64,000 bases of DNA, taken from NCBI RefSeq assembly GCF_030265065.1, contig NC_080406.1:875501-939500 (forward strand), in the 5' to 3' direction. The stretch comes from Corythoichthys intestinalis. Its lineage: Eukaryota > Chordata > Actinopteri > Syngnathiformes > Syngnathidae. Position numbers and translations under genes: made by a program. The notes beneath the pieces are model-generated. The model saw nothing but the letters and a program-made list of their open reading frames with translations. It did not search any database and was not told where the DNA came from. Below, piece by piece: positions 42,217 to 53,989 of the stretch (positions within the stretch are counted from its first letter, which is position 1; each line of letters opens with the position of its first letter).

Positions 42217-45200
42217 ATTATCAATCAATCAATCAATCAATCAACTTTATTTGTATAGCACATTTAAAAATCCGCCAAGGAGACCAAAGTGCTTTACATA
42301 GCAAAACACAGCAAAATAAGTCAACTTTGAAAGATAAAATAAACACATAAAATAAAATAAATAAAAGACGAGGTCATAAACTGTCATTGCACATTAAAAG
42401 CTGACGAAAAATAAAATGTTTTAAGACGTGATTTAAAATCCGTAAGTGAGGGGGCCTGTCTAATAGTAAGTGGTAATTGGTTCCACAGCCTGGGCGCCAT
42501 CACCGCAAATGCACGGTCACCCCTAAGCTTCAGCCTTGATCTTGGGACTACTAGAAGCAGGTGGTCAGCTGATCTGAGGGTTCTGGTTGGACTGTAAGGC
42601 TGAAGCAGTTCTGACAAATATGGCGGCGCAAGATTATTCAAACATTTAAAAACAAATAATAATATCTTAAAATGTATTCGGTAATGTACCGGGAGCCAGT
42701 GAAGAGATGCTAAAATTGGGGTGATATGTTCACGCCTGCGGGTTCTAGTTAGGAGTCGAGCAGCAGAGTTTTGTACAAGTTGCAGACGGGCCAGTGCCGC
42801 CTGACCGACACCTGCATACAAAGAATTACCGTAATCCAGCCGAGTTGTGACAAAAGCATGAATCAATTTTTCCATATCAGAGCGTGAAACAATAGATTTC
42901 ACCTTAGCAATCTGGCGAAGCTGATAAAAACAGTCCCGAACAACACAAGAAATCTGCTTCTCCAATTTAAAATCAGCATCAAATTGGACCCCTAGATTTT
43001 TGACATAATTCTTAAGAAACGGAGACAATGAACCGAGGTCAACATTCAGGGAGGCCTGGCTACTCGGTTTGAACACCATGACTTCAGACTTACTGTCATT
43101 CAAACTTAAAAAATTACATGAGAGCCACGACTTTATATCGTTGAGGCATTCAATAAGTTGACAGAAAGTGCCATTCTGCGCCAATGGAAAATAGATCTGA
43201 CAGTCATCAGCATACAAATGAAATGAAACACCATGTTTTCTAAAAACAGAACCAAGAGGCAATAAATAAAGTGAAAATAAAAGAGGGCCGAGAACAGATC
43301 CCTGGGGAACCCCATGTGGAAGCGATGCCTTTTTGGACATGAAATTGCCCATTTTCACACAAAAACTCCGTTCATTTAGGTAAGACTTAAACCATTCAAG
43401 AGCGACACCTTGAATACCCACACTGTGTTCAAGACGAGAAATTAAAATCTGATGGTCTACGGTATCAAATGCTGCAGATAAATCCAAAAGAACTAAAACA
43501 ACAAACTTGCCAGAGTCTGTTGCCAGAAGTATATCATTTGATACTCTTAAAAGTGCCGACTCAGTGCTGTGGAGGGATTTAAAACCAGACTGAAATGGTT
43601 CCGAAATCTGGTTTTCTTCAAGGAATGGTAGCAGCTGACTATAGATAACCTTTTCTAGTATTTTAGAGATGTATGGAAGATGAGAAATGGGCCTAAAATT
43701 TGAACAGAGGGTGGAGTCTAGGCCTCTCTTCTTCAACAAAGGTTCTACTACTGCATGCTTAAAGTCACATGGCAATGTGCCAGTAAGGAGACTACAGTTA
43801 ATAATTTTTAAGACGTGTGGAGCAATGATGTCAAAAACCTCTTTAAATAAGCGAGGGGGAATTACATCGGAGGGGGAACCGGAGGGCTTTATATTACTAA
43901 CAATGTTTTCGACAAAAGAAGAAGAAACTTGCTCAAACTGGGCGAAAACAGATGAACAGCGCATGGGAACGGAGGGATCATTGCAAAATGGTGAAATAGA
44001 GGCTCTAGTTGTAGCAACTCTGTCAATAAAGAATTGAAGAAAGCGGTCACATTTTTCATTTGATGCATCAGGATCTAGGGAAATTGGAGCATCGAGGACA
44101 GAATTTATAGTTTTGAAGAGAGCACGGGGATTATTACTACTAGCAATAATTTCCGATAGGTACTTGTGCTTCTCAGCTTTCACAGTCTTCTGATATTTCA
44201 CCAAGCAGTCTTTTAGGATCTCCCAGGAAACGTGCAGCTTGTCCTTTTTCCAAGAGCGCTCCGCTCTCCTGCACTCTCGTCTGGCGGCGCGAGTGACGTC
44301 ATTAAGCCAGGGCTCCGGTGCTGGTTTGACGCGCCGATTTTTTTAGGGGAGCGATCGTGTCCAATGTTCGTAAGCAAACAGTATTAAAAGAAGCAACCAG
44401 TTCGTCAGTATTTAAACTCTCGGGTGAATGAGGGAGATCGTTGCTTATATCCAAAAAAGTCGATGAGAAAAGAGCTGGAGAGGAGGAGTGAAATGTGCGA
44501 CAGCGTTTTGGGGGTGCGCAAAGTTTAGCTTCCCGCCGAATAGGAACGTCAAATACAATGGGCATGTGGTCTGAAAATACTGCATCATGAATGTTCAGAT
44601 TGGACACACACAACCCATGTGATAGCACCAAATCAAGCGTGTGGCCGAGTTGATGGGTAGGTCCGACCACCGATTGGACAAGATTAAAAGAGTCAATAAC
44701 ATTTAAGAAGCTGCCGGAGATTGGCTCATCAGGGCAACAGACATGAATGTTAAAATCCCCAAGAATGAGGACACGATCACATTTTGGTAAAATTTCAGCC
44801 AAGAATTCAGCAAAGTCACTTAAAAAATCCTTGTTGTACTTGGGTGGTCGGTAAATGACAGCGCACAGTACAGCGTGCCAGCGACCAATTTCGAACAGGC
44901 AGTGCTCAAAAGTCACGCAGGGTGCTTGCAGGCTGATCGGCCGGCTTTTAAAAGAATCTTTAAAAACAACTGCTACTCCACCTCCTTTTCGACCCTCAGC
45001 TCGCGGCGAGTTAAAATAGCAGCAGTCCGGTGGTAACAGCTCGGCGAGAGAAGAGTACTCACCGGTGCTCAGCCATGTCTCCGTCACACATAAAAAATCC
45101 AGGGAGTTCGATATAAAGAAATCCTTTAAAATGAAAGTTTTGTTGCTCAGTGATCTCGCGTTGACAAGGGCGAACCTGGCCGTTGGGGGCCTTGCTCGGG

Positions 45201-45724
45201 GCGCACGAGGCAGGGCCCGCAGATGGTGGGGATTTGCACCTCGCCAGCGGGGGCGCGGGGAACAGGTGCCGTGGCGAGCCACTCCGGCCGAGCCGGCGAC
45301 GTACACCAGGCAGGCGTCCACCAAATCCAGTGATCGCGGGTGCAGAAAGAGGCCAGGCACTGCTCCGCTTCTCCTCCGGCGTGCCACGAATGTTCGAGCA
45401 AAAAAGAGCTTGAATCTCGCCAGCTGACCGCCACGTTTTCCCCGTCGGCGGCGTCGGCGTGTAGACCAAGGGAGGGGAGCGGAAGTACAGCAAAGGTGGA
45501 CAGGTAGCGAGTCCGGCTGTTGGAATGGCCGATACGTCTTAAAACATTCGTGGTTGCCCTTCACCAAATCCTTGGCAGCAGGGCGAAGATCTAACAGCGT
45601 TTGGCGATCATAAATAAAAACCGAACTGACGGTCGAGATTAAAAAAGACAAAAACAACAAAAACACAAACAGTGGGAGACGGCAAGCCACGTCAACATAC
45701 ACCGGCGCCATCTTAGTTCTCAAC
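42217..45724 (-). mobile_element. L2/CR1-type LINE, nearly full length
   Basis: Minus strand. The first frame (45723-44302) has a basic N-terminal region followed by an AP-endonuclease domain (FALVNARSLSNK, ETWL, GGGVAVVFK, ILGDFNIH, FSDHMPIVF). The second frame (from about 44336 to 42384) encodes reverse transcriptase (FRPISHLPYISKILEKV, LLDLSAAFDTVDH, PQGSVLGPLLF, YADDCQIY) and a C-terminal domain ending TDFKSRLKTFYF. The two join in register except for a shift at an A-run near 44336-44343, so a single frameshift separates them. The 3' end has the fish-type TTTGTATAGCACATTTAAAA segment and an (ATCA)n tail at 42218-42243. It looks young. Confidence 0.9.
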
Positions 45725-45783
45725 TAGTTCTCAGTGAGTCTTCTTCCAGCTTTCAAAATGGATTCAGTACAAAGGGTTAAGAC

Positions 45784-46815
45784 TAGGGCTGCAGCTATCG
45801 AATATTTTAATAATCGACCGAAATGAGGAAAAAAGACATTTAATCCAATACTGAACCATTTTCAGTCAATCAATGTCTTTATTTTCAATGTACATTGTTG
45901 AAAACAGCCAACAATTGCATCTGAGATGTGACTAGAAAAAAAAATTCACTGCTTTCACTCCAAAAATTTCTCCATCTTATTAAAAAAAAAAAATTCTTAC
46001 CTAAAAATGTAATTACGCTTGATGATAACACATATCACTCGAAAGCTATGTGTTTCTCCACGTGTTTCAATTGAATTTCCATTTGTGTCAAGCTATTTTT
46101 AAGTTCTACTTAAGTTTTAAGTCAGTCTAAACTGTAAGTACTGATAGCATTTTGAGTTTTTGCAGTGTTCAAAATAAATGTATGATACCAGCTGTATTGG
46201 AGCACATTTATTCAGCAATGACTACTGAGCTAAAACTGACAGTTAGCTTTATTATGTTTTAATTTTACACCCTCATCACTCTACAGCGCTGTGTTTTTAC
46301 AGATTATATAAAACCTGTATGTAAGACACGTTAGCCACGCATCGACAGTGGTCAGAATCAATAGAAACCTAGCCCTCCGAAGAGCTAACGTTACGTGACC
46401 GAGTGACAGTAACGTTGTATTTATTAGCGATGAGAAGTGTACTGCTTAAAGATGACGGCTGTTTACTAACGCTGCCCAGACGCGGCCGAGTCTGTCATTT
46501 CGCATCTAGTCCTAAATGCATGCAATATCTATGAGACGCATCGGAAACTACCTGCTACCAAACTAGCATCATGCGGGCGTAGTTTTTAGCAACGTTGGCG
46601 TAGTTTGTAGTGGCTGTCACCTGCAGTAAGTTTTTAAATTTTTTTTTTTTTTATTGCTTCTTCCTCTACGCACGTGACGTCAGCGAATTGTCCCGCATCA
46701 AAAGTAGTCCGGGCAAAACGTGATGCTTAGAGCTGGCAAAATGAAACGATTCCTCGAGGTGAATAAAATTACTTGGATCAGTTTTTAGACTCGAGTAACT
46801 CGAGTTGCAGCTCTA
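45784..46815 (-). mobile_element. hAT element, 1032 bp, inverted relative of 5788-6874
   Basis: Ends TAGGGCTGCAGCTATCG and, from the right, TAGAGCTGCAACTCGAG. Exact duplications GTTAAGAC lie at 45776-45783 and 46816-46823. It inserted in the LTR-like copy 3. Confidence 0.93.
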
Positions 46816-46964
46816 GTTAAGACTAAGGTGAACACGCGGAGTTTGGCCTTTTGGCAGGGTGGTCGGAGTCTCGCCAGCTCGGGTCGTTGAATCTGCGCCA
46901 GCGCGGGTCTGGCGGTTTGGCTGGCGCGGTTCCAGCAATCTGGTTAAAATGTCAGATTCCTTCA

Positions 46965-47488
46965 CAACACTTTCTCAACTTAGTTGCCAGAGTGAAAAAA
47001 ACAACAACATGTTTTAGCAACGCTAGACAAACTAAACACGATGGAGTTAACTCTCGTAGCGGGTGGGAAACGTTCATGAGTTTTTTTTCTCACTTTTAAT
47101 TTTGTATAAATGCGAAATCATATTGGAGGTATTGCCCCCTCGACACCCGCCCTCCACAAACATGTTTTACATGTCAGTTGGCCCTTCTCCTCTAAGCAGC
47201 GGCGGCCGCTTTCTGTAACCAAAGTATTCCTATACTGGCAATTTTGTTTTCTTCGATGATGGGAGTTTCACTTCCTCCAGCCATCGTGTAACACAGCTGA
47301 CTCACTGACTCTGAGCAACAACTGTTGGGGGAGGGTTGAGCCATACGGCTGCAAGCGAGAGATTTCTCCATGCATTTTTAGGACATCAAAAAAATAGCTT
47401 AGGGACGGTATGACGGAAATTTTTTTTTGCAGTTTTGAAACCTTGACGTTTTCATACCACCTTGAAACCGGTAATCGGCACATGTCTA
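46965..47488 (-). mobile_element. Fragment of hAT (ATGTGCCGG family), 5' part
   Basis: The right edge, read inward, gives TAGACATGTGCCGATTACCGG, matching the left end of 26746-27932 in reverse. With 41339-41653 it may be the two halves of one element split by the LTR-like copy. The outer octamers (AGAAGGCA and ATCTCGTT) do not match, so this is unproven. Only the terminal ~110 bp is securely homologous. Confidence 0.5.
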
Positions 47489-47611
47489 ATCTCGTTGTTT
47501 TCTAAAGATTTATTTCAATGACAACTCGGCGACTGCTCGTAAAAGTACTGTCACTCACAAAAGAGACTCAGACAAGCTAGCAACTGAACATACAGCATAC
47601 AGTATATAGAC

Positions 47612-47844
47612 CAGGGGTGGGCAAACTATTCCACAAAGGGCCGCAGTGGGTGCGGGTTTTTGTTGCAACCCATTAAGAGGACACCTTTTCACTAATCTGC
47701 TGTTTTACAAGTGCAATCAGTCGATTGCAGTCAGGTGCTTCTCATTTCTGCTGAAACCTCATTGGTTAAACTCTCTGTGCTGGGTGAGTTGGAACAAAGA
47801 CCAGGACCCACTGCGGCCCTCGAGGACCGCTTTGCCCACCCGTG
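47612..47844. mobile_element. hAT MITE, 233 bp
   Basis: Starts CAGGGGTGGGCAAACTATT and ends GCTTTGCCCACCCGTG. Exact duplications ATATAGAC are at 47604-47611 and 47845-47852. No coding. Confidence 0.93.
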
Positions 47845-48025
47845 ATATAGACACACACACACTATGGCTCTCGAGGAATTATATTTTAAGATATGTTTGG
47901 TGTTATGGCTCTTTTGGTCAAAAAGGTTCCTGATTACTACTGTATTTTTTTTAATTCTATGGTTGGCTAGCCAAGTGTCATACATTGGAATCCAACAATT
48001 TCCCAATTCTTTTCCAGTTTTCAAA

Positions 48026-49219
48026 CAGTGGCGCCTCCAGAAATTTTTCGTAGGGGTGGCCAGATTGGGCCACTTAAAATCTTGGGGTGGCACACCAAAA
48101 CTAATAGCCATAATTTCAGGTTTTCATGATATTATTGCAGTAAAAAGATCAGGGGAAAACTATCAGAAAGACTTAAGGACACGGCTACTGACATACTTTG
48201 GTTTATTGTGTAATATTTGATGTTACTAATGATTTAATGTGCATAGTCCATAACTGTCCAGTCAACATTTTGAGTTCCACAACAATTCTGTTTTATTGTG
48301 TTATGCATATATTAGGCATAAGGTGTACATTTAACTAGGGCTGTCAAACGATTAAAATTTTTTAATCAAGTTTAAAAATGAATTCATGGTAATTAATCGC
48401 AATTCAAACCATCTCTAAAATATGCCATATTTTTCTGTAAATGAATGTTGGAATGGAAAGATAAGACAAGACGGATATATACATTCAACATACTGTACAT
48501 AAGTACTGTATTTGTTTATTGTTTACAATAAATCCACAAAATGGCATTAAGATTATTAACATTCTTTCTGTGAAAGGGATCCACGGATAGAAAGACTTCT
48601 TAAAGGATAAATGTGAGTTTGTATATTGTGACTAAATATTTCCATCTAGTGTATTTGTTGAGCTTTCAGCAAATGATACTGTAGCGACTTAACTGTTCTG
48701 CCCAAATGCATGATGGGAAGTGGTGCAACCGTGACTGTGTGTGGTGGCTGCAAATGCTATATCTTCTCTGCGTTGGGTACACTACAGGGTGTTAAGAAAA
48801 AGATCAACTTCTGTCACGTCGCTTCCCACAATATTTACAGTTGCTTTGGGAGAGATGACAAAGCTTTTGCCAATTAAAAGCACGGCCCCAATGAATGCTT
48901 GTATCTACTCCACTCACTTGACACTGCCTCTTATCTCTGTATATAAGCAAAACGGCGCCATTGTAGGCTGTTGAAGGCAATGCCTGAATGAGTCGTGCCG
49001 CGAATGCGTTAATTGCGATAAATATTTTCATGTGATAAATTAATTACCGCCCGTTTACATGATGAATTTGACAGCCCTACATTTCACAAAACAAAATAGA
49101 TGCATTCATTTGGGATGAAATGCATAACTGATGCTACAACCATCTAACGATATACTAGCAAGTGGGGTGGCCAGCCAATTTTTAGGGGTAGCCGTGGCCA
49201 CCCCCTGGTAGCGCCACTG
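48026..49219. mobile_element. hAT element, 1194 bp, interrupted by another hAT
   Basis: Starts CAGTGGCGCCTCCAGAAAT and ends CCCTGGTAGCGCCACTG. Exact duplications TTTTCAAA lie at 48018-48025 and 49220-49227. It contains the element at 48336-49079. Confidence 0.92.
48336..49079. mobile_element. Nested hAT element, 744 bp (TAGGGCTGTCAAA family)
   Basis: Starts TAGGGCTGTCAAACGATTA and ends AATTTGACAGCCCTA. Flanks CATTTAAC and CATTTCAC match at seven of eight. Same family as 25530-26159. Confidence 0.9.
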
Positions 49220-49808
49220 TTTTCAAAAGTCCTAAAGTTTTTTTGTGTTTGTCATCTATTGGAATTTTCGAGTTTTGAAAAGTTCAAATATCTCAATGTT
49301 TTGGATCTCAAAATCCCCCCAATTTCCTTGAATTCAATTTTCATTGGAATTTGACTCTACTCTTTACTTGGCGAACTCTTGAATAATGATTGGCCGCCAG
49401 TCCAAAAAAGCTCTACTCGCCGGTCCGGCCAACAGAACGGTTGATAGTTTGTGCACTGCTGTCAATTGCAGTCAATGAGTTCAAGAAATATCTGAAAGGT
49501 TGTTTGCAAAACTTGTGAAAAGCGAAAACTCTGAACGAACGCTTATTTGTTTTAATGCAAAAATCTTAACTAGGAAAAATAAACCCTTCTTAGTGTCGGT
49601 GTCACCTTGCAACCTGGTAGCTTAGCAACGGCGCCGCTGACAATCATGTCAGCCGATCAATGAATAATTGACAAACATTACACTTGAGAAGGTTTGGAAT
49701 CAGGACGCAAGCCCCGCCCACGACCAGAAGGTCCTCACGTCTGGCTAGAGAAGGACAGACCAATTCTGTCAGCGGACATCCGTCTTTGTTGTTTGAAGCT
49801 CATCCGTC
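49220..49808. other. Upstream region of the NHL gene
   Basis: No coding feature. The last ~130 bp becomes GC-richer and likely contains the 5' UTR of the gene starting at 49809; the start context is CCGTCATGTT. Confidence 0.35.
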
Positions 49809-52800
49809 ATGTTGCCGGGAAGTTCCTCGCCCGGCCCGGCGTCCCCGGTCTCGGACCGGGCGCACCGCGACCTGGCGCGGGCCGAGACGGAGCTCCGCCG
49901 CCTGCTGGAACGCCAGGCCGCCGAGGCCGACGCGGCCCGGCGGGGTTTGGAGCGCGCCGTCCTCGGAGTTCGTCGGGAAGAGCGCCGCCTGGTGGAGCGC
50001 GTGGAGCAGGACCACCGTGACGCGCAGCTGCGTCTGGAGCGGCTGGGCGAGGAGAACGCGACGGCCGCCCGAATCGGCCGCGAAGCGCTGGAACGACGGC
50101 TGGAGGAGCTGATCCTGCTTCGAAGGAAGACCCGGGAAGCCGACGGAAGCGTCGCCGAAGGGACGGCGTTGTCGGAAGGGGTGGCGGAGTTCCTCCGACC
50201 GTGGCGAGTCTCGTTTTGCCTGAAGAGGGTGAGCTTCAAACCCAGCGCCCAACCCGACGCCGTCGCTTTTGGTGACGTCCGAGTGCAGGCGCAGAGTCTG
50301 TCTTTGCATACAGGAGGTTGCGGTCCGAACGGGCAGATGTGCGCGCTCCATTCTCTGGAAATTCCATCCACGGAAACGGAGCACCGCGATGGGTTTTCTA
50401 GCCCGGATCCCGAATCAGAAGCCGACTCGATCGCTTCCGTTCGGAAGAACAAAAAATTCACGTCGCAATCTGTCTTGCGGCAGAGGACGCAATCCGTATC
50501 ATGTCCGGAGAACATCCCGATCATTTCTGTTCAAGACGGCAAAAAAGATGAGGGTAGGAACGTATCCTCGTCGTCCTCAATTGCGTGGAGTCGAGAGATC
50601 CGCGACAGACTTCGAAGCCGGTCCCGGGACGAACGTTGTTTCCGCGACTCACGGGCAGACAGCCCGGACTCGGACCGCACGTTTGTCGTGAGCTCTTCTC
50701 GGGAGGACGCGGGCGTTCGCGAGACGGGGGCGGATTCGCCTCGCGCATCGAGCTCCCCAGTAAACGGCGGGAATTCGGAAACGTCGGACAATCGCAGAAT
50801 CTTTGTGAGTTCGCCCCTTCCCGGCTCGGATCTCTTGGTTTTCCACAGAGGGAGGCCGACGTCGCATCCGGATCAGAGTTTCTCGTCCAGATCTCTGTCC
50901 GTTTCGGACTTCTCGAGGCTTCGGGAGGAAGAGGAGGCCCGTCTAATCCGGCGCTTCGGGAAGCGGGGCTCGGGTCGGGCTGACTTCACCCTGCCCGCTG
51001 GTCTGCATTGCACACCGCGGGGGCAAATCTTCATCGTGGACCGCGGGAACGCTCGCGTTCAGGTATACGGACCGAATCAAAGAATGCGGCGAAGGACCGC
51101 TCTTACACTCCTGGCCAAAAGTATTGGCACCCCTGAAATTCTGTCAGATAATGCTGAATTTCTCCCAGAAAATGATTGCAATTACAAATGCTTAGGTATT
51201 ATTAATATTTTCATTTATGTTGCTTGCAATGAAAAAACACAAAAGAGAATGGAAAATAAATGAAATCATTATCATTTTACGCAAAACTCCAAAAATGGGC
51301 CGGACAAAAGCATTGGCGCCCTCAACCTAATACTTCGTAGTACAACCTTTAGACAAAATAACTGCGAAAAACCGCTTAGGATATCCATCAATGAGATTCT
51401 TACAATGCTCTGCTTGAATTTTAGACCATTCTTCTTTGGTCAACTGCTCCAGGTCTCTGAGATTTGAAGGGTGGCATTTTTAGATCTCTCCACAGGTGTT
51501 CTATGGGATTCAGGTCTGGCCACTTTAGAAGTCTCCAGTGCTTTCTCTCAAACCATTTTCTAGTGCTTTTGGGTCATTGTCGTGCTGGAAGACCCATGAC
51601 CTCTGAGGGAGACCCAGCTTTCTCACACTGGGCCCTACATTATGCTGCAAAATTTGTTGCTAGTCTTCAGACTTCATAATGCCATGCACACTGTCAAGCA
51701 GTCCAGTGCCAGAGGCAGCGAAGCAACCCCAAAACATCACCGCCATGTTTGACTGGGGACTGTGTTTTTTTCTTTGAAGGCCTTGTTTTTTTCCTTGTAA
51801 ACTTTATGTTGATGCCTTCACCAAAAAGCTCTACTTTTGTCTCATCTGACCTGTGAACATTTTTCCAAAATGTTTTTGGCTTTCTCAGGTAAGTTTTGGC
51901 AAACTCCAGCCTGGCTTTCTTATGTCTCTGGGTCAGAAGTGGCGTCTTCCTGGGTAGAGTCCCTTGTCATTCAGATACCGACGGATAACAAGCACTGTTG
52001 TACCCTCGGACTGCGGGACAGCTTGAAGTTATTTGGATGTTCGTCGAGGTTCTTTATCCACCATCCGCACAATCTTTTGTTGAAATCTCTCGTCCATTTT
52101 TCTTTTCCGTCCACTTCTGGGCAGGTTGGCCACAGTGCCGTGGGCTTTACACTTATTGATGACACTGCGCACGGTAGACACAGGAACATTCAGGTCTTTG
52201 GAGATGGACTTGAGATTACCCATCCTTCCTCACAATTTTGCTTCTCAAGTCCTCAGACAGTTGGTTGGTTTTCTTTCTATTCTACGTGCTCAATGATTAG
52301 AGAAGCATCACATTATTTTTCAAAGGGTGCCAATACTTTAGTCCAGCCCCCTTTTGGAGTTTTGTGTAAAATGGTAATGATTGAATTTTTTTTTTCATTC
52401 TTTTGTGTTTTTTCATTGTAAGAAAAATAAATGAAGATATGAATCCCAAAGCATTTGTAATTTTAATCATTTTCTGGGAGAAATTAAGCAATATCTGACA
52501 GAATTGCAGGCAGGGGTGCAAAATTTTTTGGCCCACACTGTATACGCAATGTTTTCTTGCCACCAAAATTCACACTTCCCACAAAAAAATCCATGGATCG
52601 GAGAAATTGTAAGAGATCTGGCAGGGTTTCACTGATGCTAGTCTCTGTACTAAAACGGCGTTATTGGTATCTGGGAAGGAAGGAAGGATGTGGCGATATC
52701 TAGTTCCCGATTGCTAGTCAGCTAACCAAGATGATGATAGGCATCCAATTGTGTTGTATCTGATCATCCTTTTATGAATTTATCACCCATAGACATCCAA

Positions 52801-53709
52801 TCCATTTCAAGCGGGATGGTGGCAACGGTTGAAATTTTTGCTCTCAACGCTCCCACTTCAAATGGTTTAGACATGTAGCGTCATTAATGGCAGAAAATGA
52901 GTCAAGCAGTGTCTGACCAAGCCACGATAGAATTACTTTACATTGAAGCGAGTATGCAGAAATATGTAACTAACGATGAACTCTGCGACCAGGTTACAGA
53001 CCCTCGAGGCAACATTCTTCAGCAAGTCAGTTCCCCGAATACAGAGGATTGGTCCAGGCGTCTCACGAACTTCTGGGATGTGGCGGTCAACTCAAAAGGC
53101 CTTCTGGCACTAAGCTGCGTGGCAGAGCGCGCCCTGCTGGTCTTCAACCGCCACGGTCGACTCCTGCGCACCTTCGGGGGGTCCGGCGACGGACTGGAAG
53201 CTCCCCGGGGCGTGACGGTAACTCGCCAGGACGAGTTCTTAGTGGCGGATGTCCGCAGGGGGACCCTGGTGCTTCTCGAGCCGCCCCGGGAGACCGGGTC
53301 CCGTTCGGGTCGAACCGTGGCGACGGGATTCCGCCGCCCTTACTTGGTGGCGGCCTGCGTCGGCTCGGGGACGGTGGCCGTGTCGGAAGGCGGTCGCACG
53401 CCCCTCGTCAGAGTCCTGGGACCGGACTGGAACACTCTACGGATTGTGGGGGCGTGCTCGGCCGCGGGGCCCGTCCTGGTCAGGCCCCGGGGCGTCTGCA
53501 TCGACGCCGACGGAGACGTGCTGGTCGCCGACTGGGGGGACGCCCACCGCGTGCTCGTGTTTCCGGCGCGAGGAGAGGGCCGGGCCTTGGTGCCGGGGGG
53601 TTTGAACGGTCCGAGAGGGATCGGGGTCTTACCGGGGGGCCACCTAGTGGTGGCTGACAGTATGAACCACTGCGTCAAGATCTACCAGTACAAGTGTGAA
53701 CATGCTTAA
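49809..53709 (+). CDS. Coiled-coil/NHL six-blade beta-propeller protein, two exons
   Basis: Exons 49809-51062 and 52993-53709 join in phase 0 (...NARVQ|VTDPRGN...) and give 656 residues. Residues ~18-115 are charged and heptad-like (ARAETELRRLLERQAAEADAA), a predicted coiled coil. A serine/arginine-rich, probably disordered linker follows (~130-375). From ~380 to the end there are six NHL-like blades, including FGKRGSGRADFTLPAGL, RPRGVCIDADGDVLVADW and LNGPRGIGVLPGGHLVVAD. This resembles the coiled-coil plus NHL half of TRIM-NHL proteins but without RING or B-box, so ubiquitin-ligase activity is not implied. NHL propellers bind RNA or proteins. I do not recognise the exact orthologue. The intron contains a Tc1-like element. 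AATAAA at 53953 is a likely poly(A) signal. The upstream start is uncertain. Confidence 0.75.
51106..52540 (-). mobile_element. Tc1/mariner-like transposon, decayed, copy 2
   Basis: Left end CACTCCTGGCCAAAAGTATTG and right end read inward CAGTGTGGGCCAAAAAATTTTG, each next to TA (51104-51105, 52541-52542). Minus-strand transposase remnants include the helix-turn-helix part DLNVPVSTVRSVINKCKAHGTVANLPRSGR split near 52140-52190. Frameshifts break the frame. It begins 43 bp after the NHL gene donor and occupies most of that intron. Confidence 0.88.
52780..52900. repeat. Diverged palindromic short repeat
   Basis: ATAGACATCCAATCCATTTC ... CTCCCACTTCAAATGGTTTAGACATG repeats the hairpin architecture seen at 7808-7905. 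It lies just before NHL exon 2. Confidence 0.65.
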
Positions 53710-53952
53710 TCTTTTATATGGCCCTCATTCAGCTCATTGGCTGTTGTTGACCTTCCCTTTATTTCCACGTGTAGTTTTTCAATATTTCAAATTGTTTATA
53801 TTGAAATATATACTAGTGTATATATATTTTTTGACGTCAACTGTGCTGCTTGTGTCAACCTTGAGCAGGAATATTTGTATTATTGACTGTGACCACTAGG
53901 CAGTGCTGCTGTGTTGACGAACTGATGGTGCATATATGAGCGGAACTTTATA

Positions 53953-53958
53953 AATAAA
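53953..53958 (+). terminator. Poly(A) signal AATAAA for the NHL gene
   Basis: Canonical hexamer 244 bp after the stop at 53709; no other hexamer is closer on this strand. Confidence 0.55.
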
Positions 53959-53989
53959 GACTACTTCACTTTCAATTTGTTTTGGGGCA

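Larger units (their letters stand above)
41654..46964 (-). mobile_element. LTR-like repeat, copy 3, split by a LINE and a hAT (fossil)
   Basis: Reverse-orientation relative of 22013-22830. The parts are 46964-46816, 45783-45725 and 42216-41654. The ends TGAAGGAATCTGAC and TCTCCTTCA are both recognisable. The L2-type LINE and a hAT with exact duplication interrupt it, so it predates both. Confidence 0.6.
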
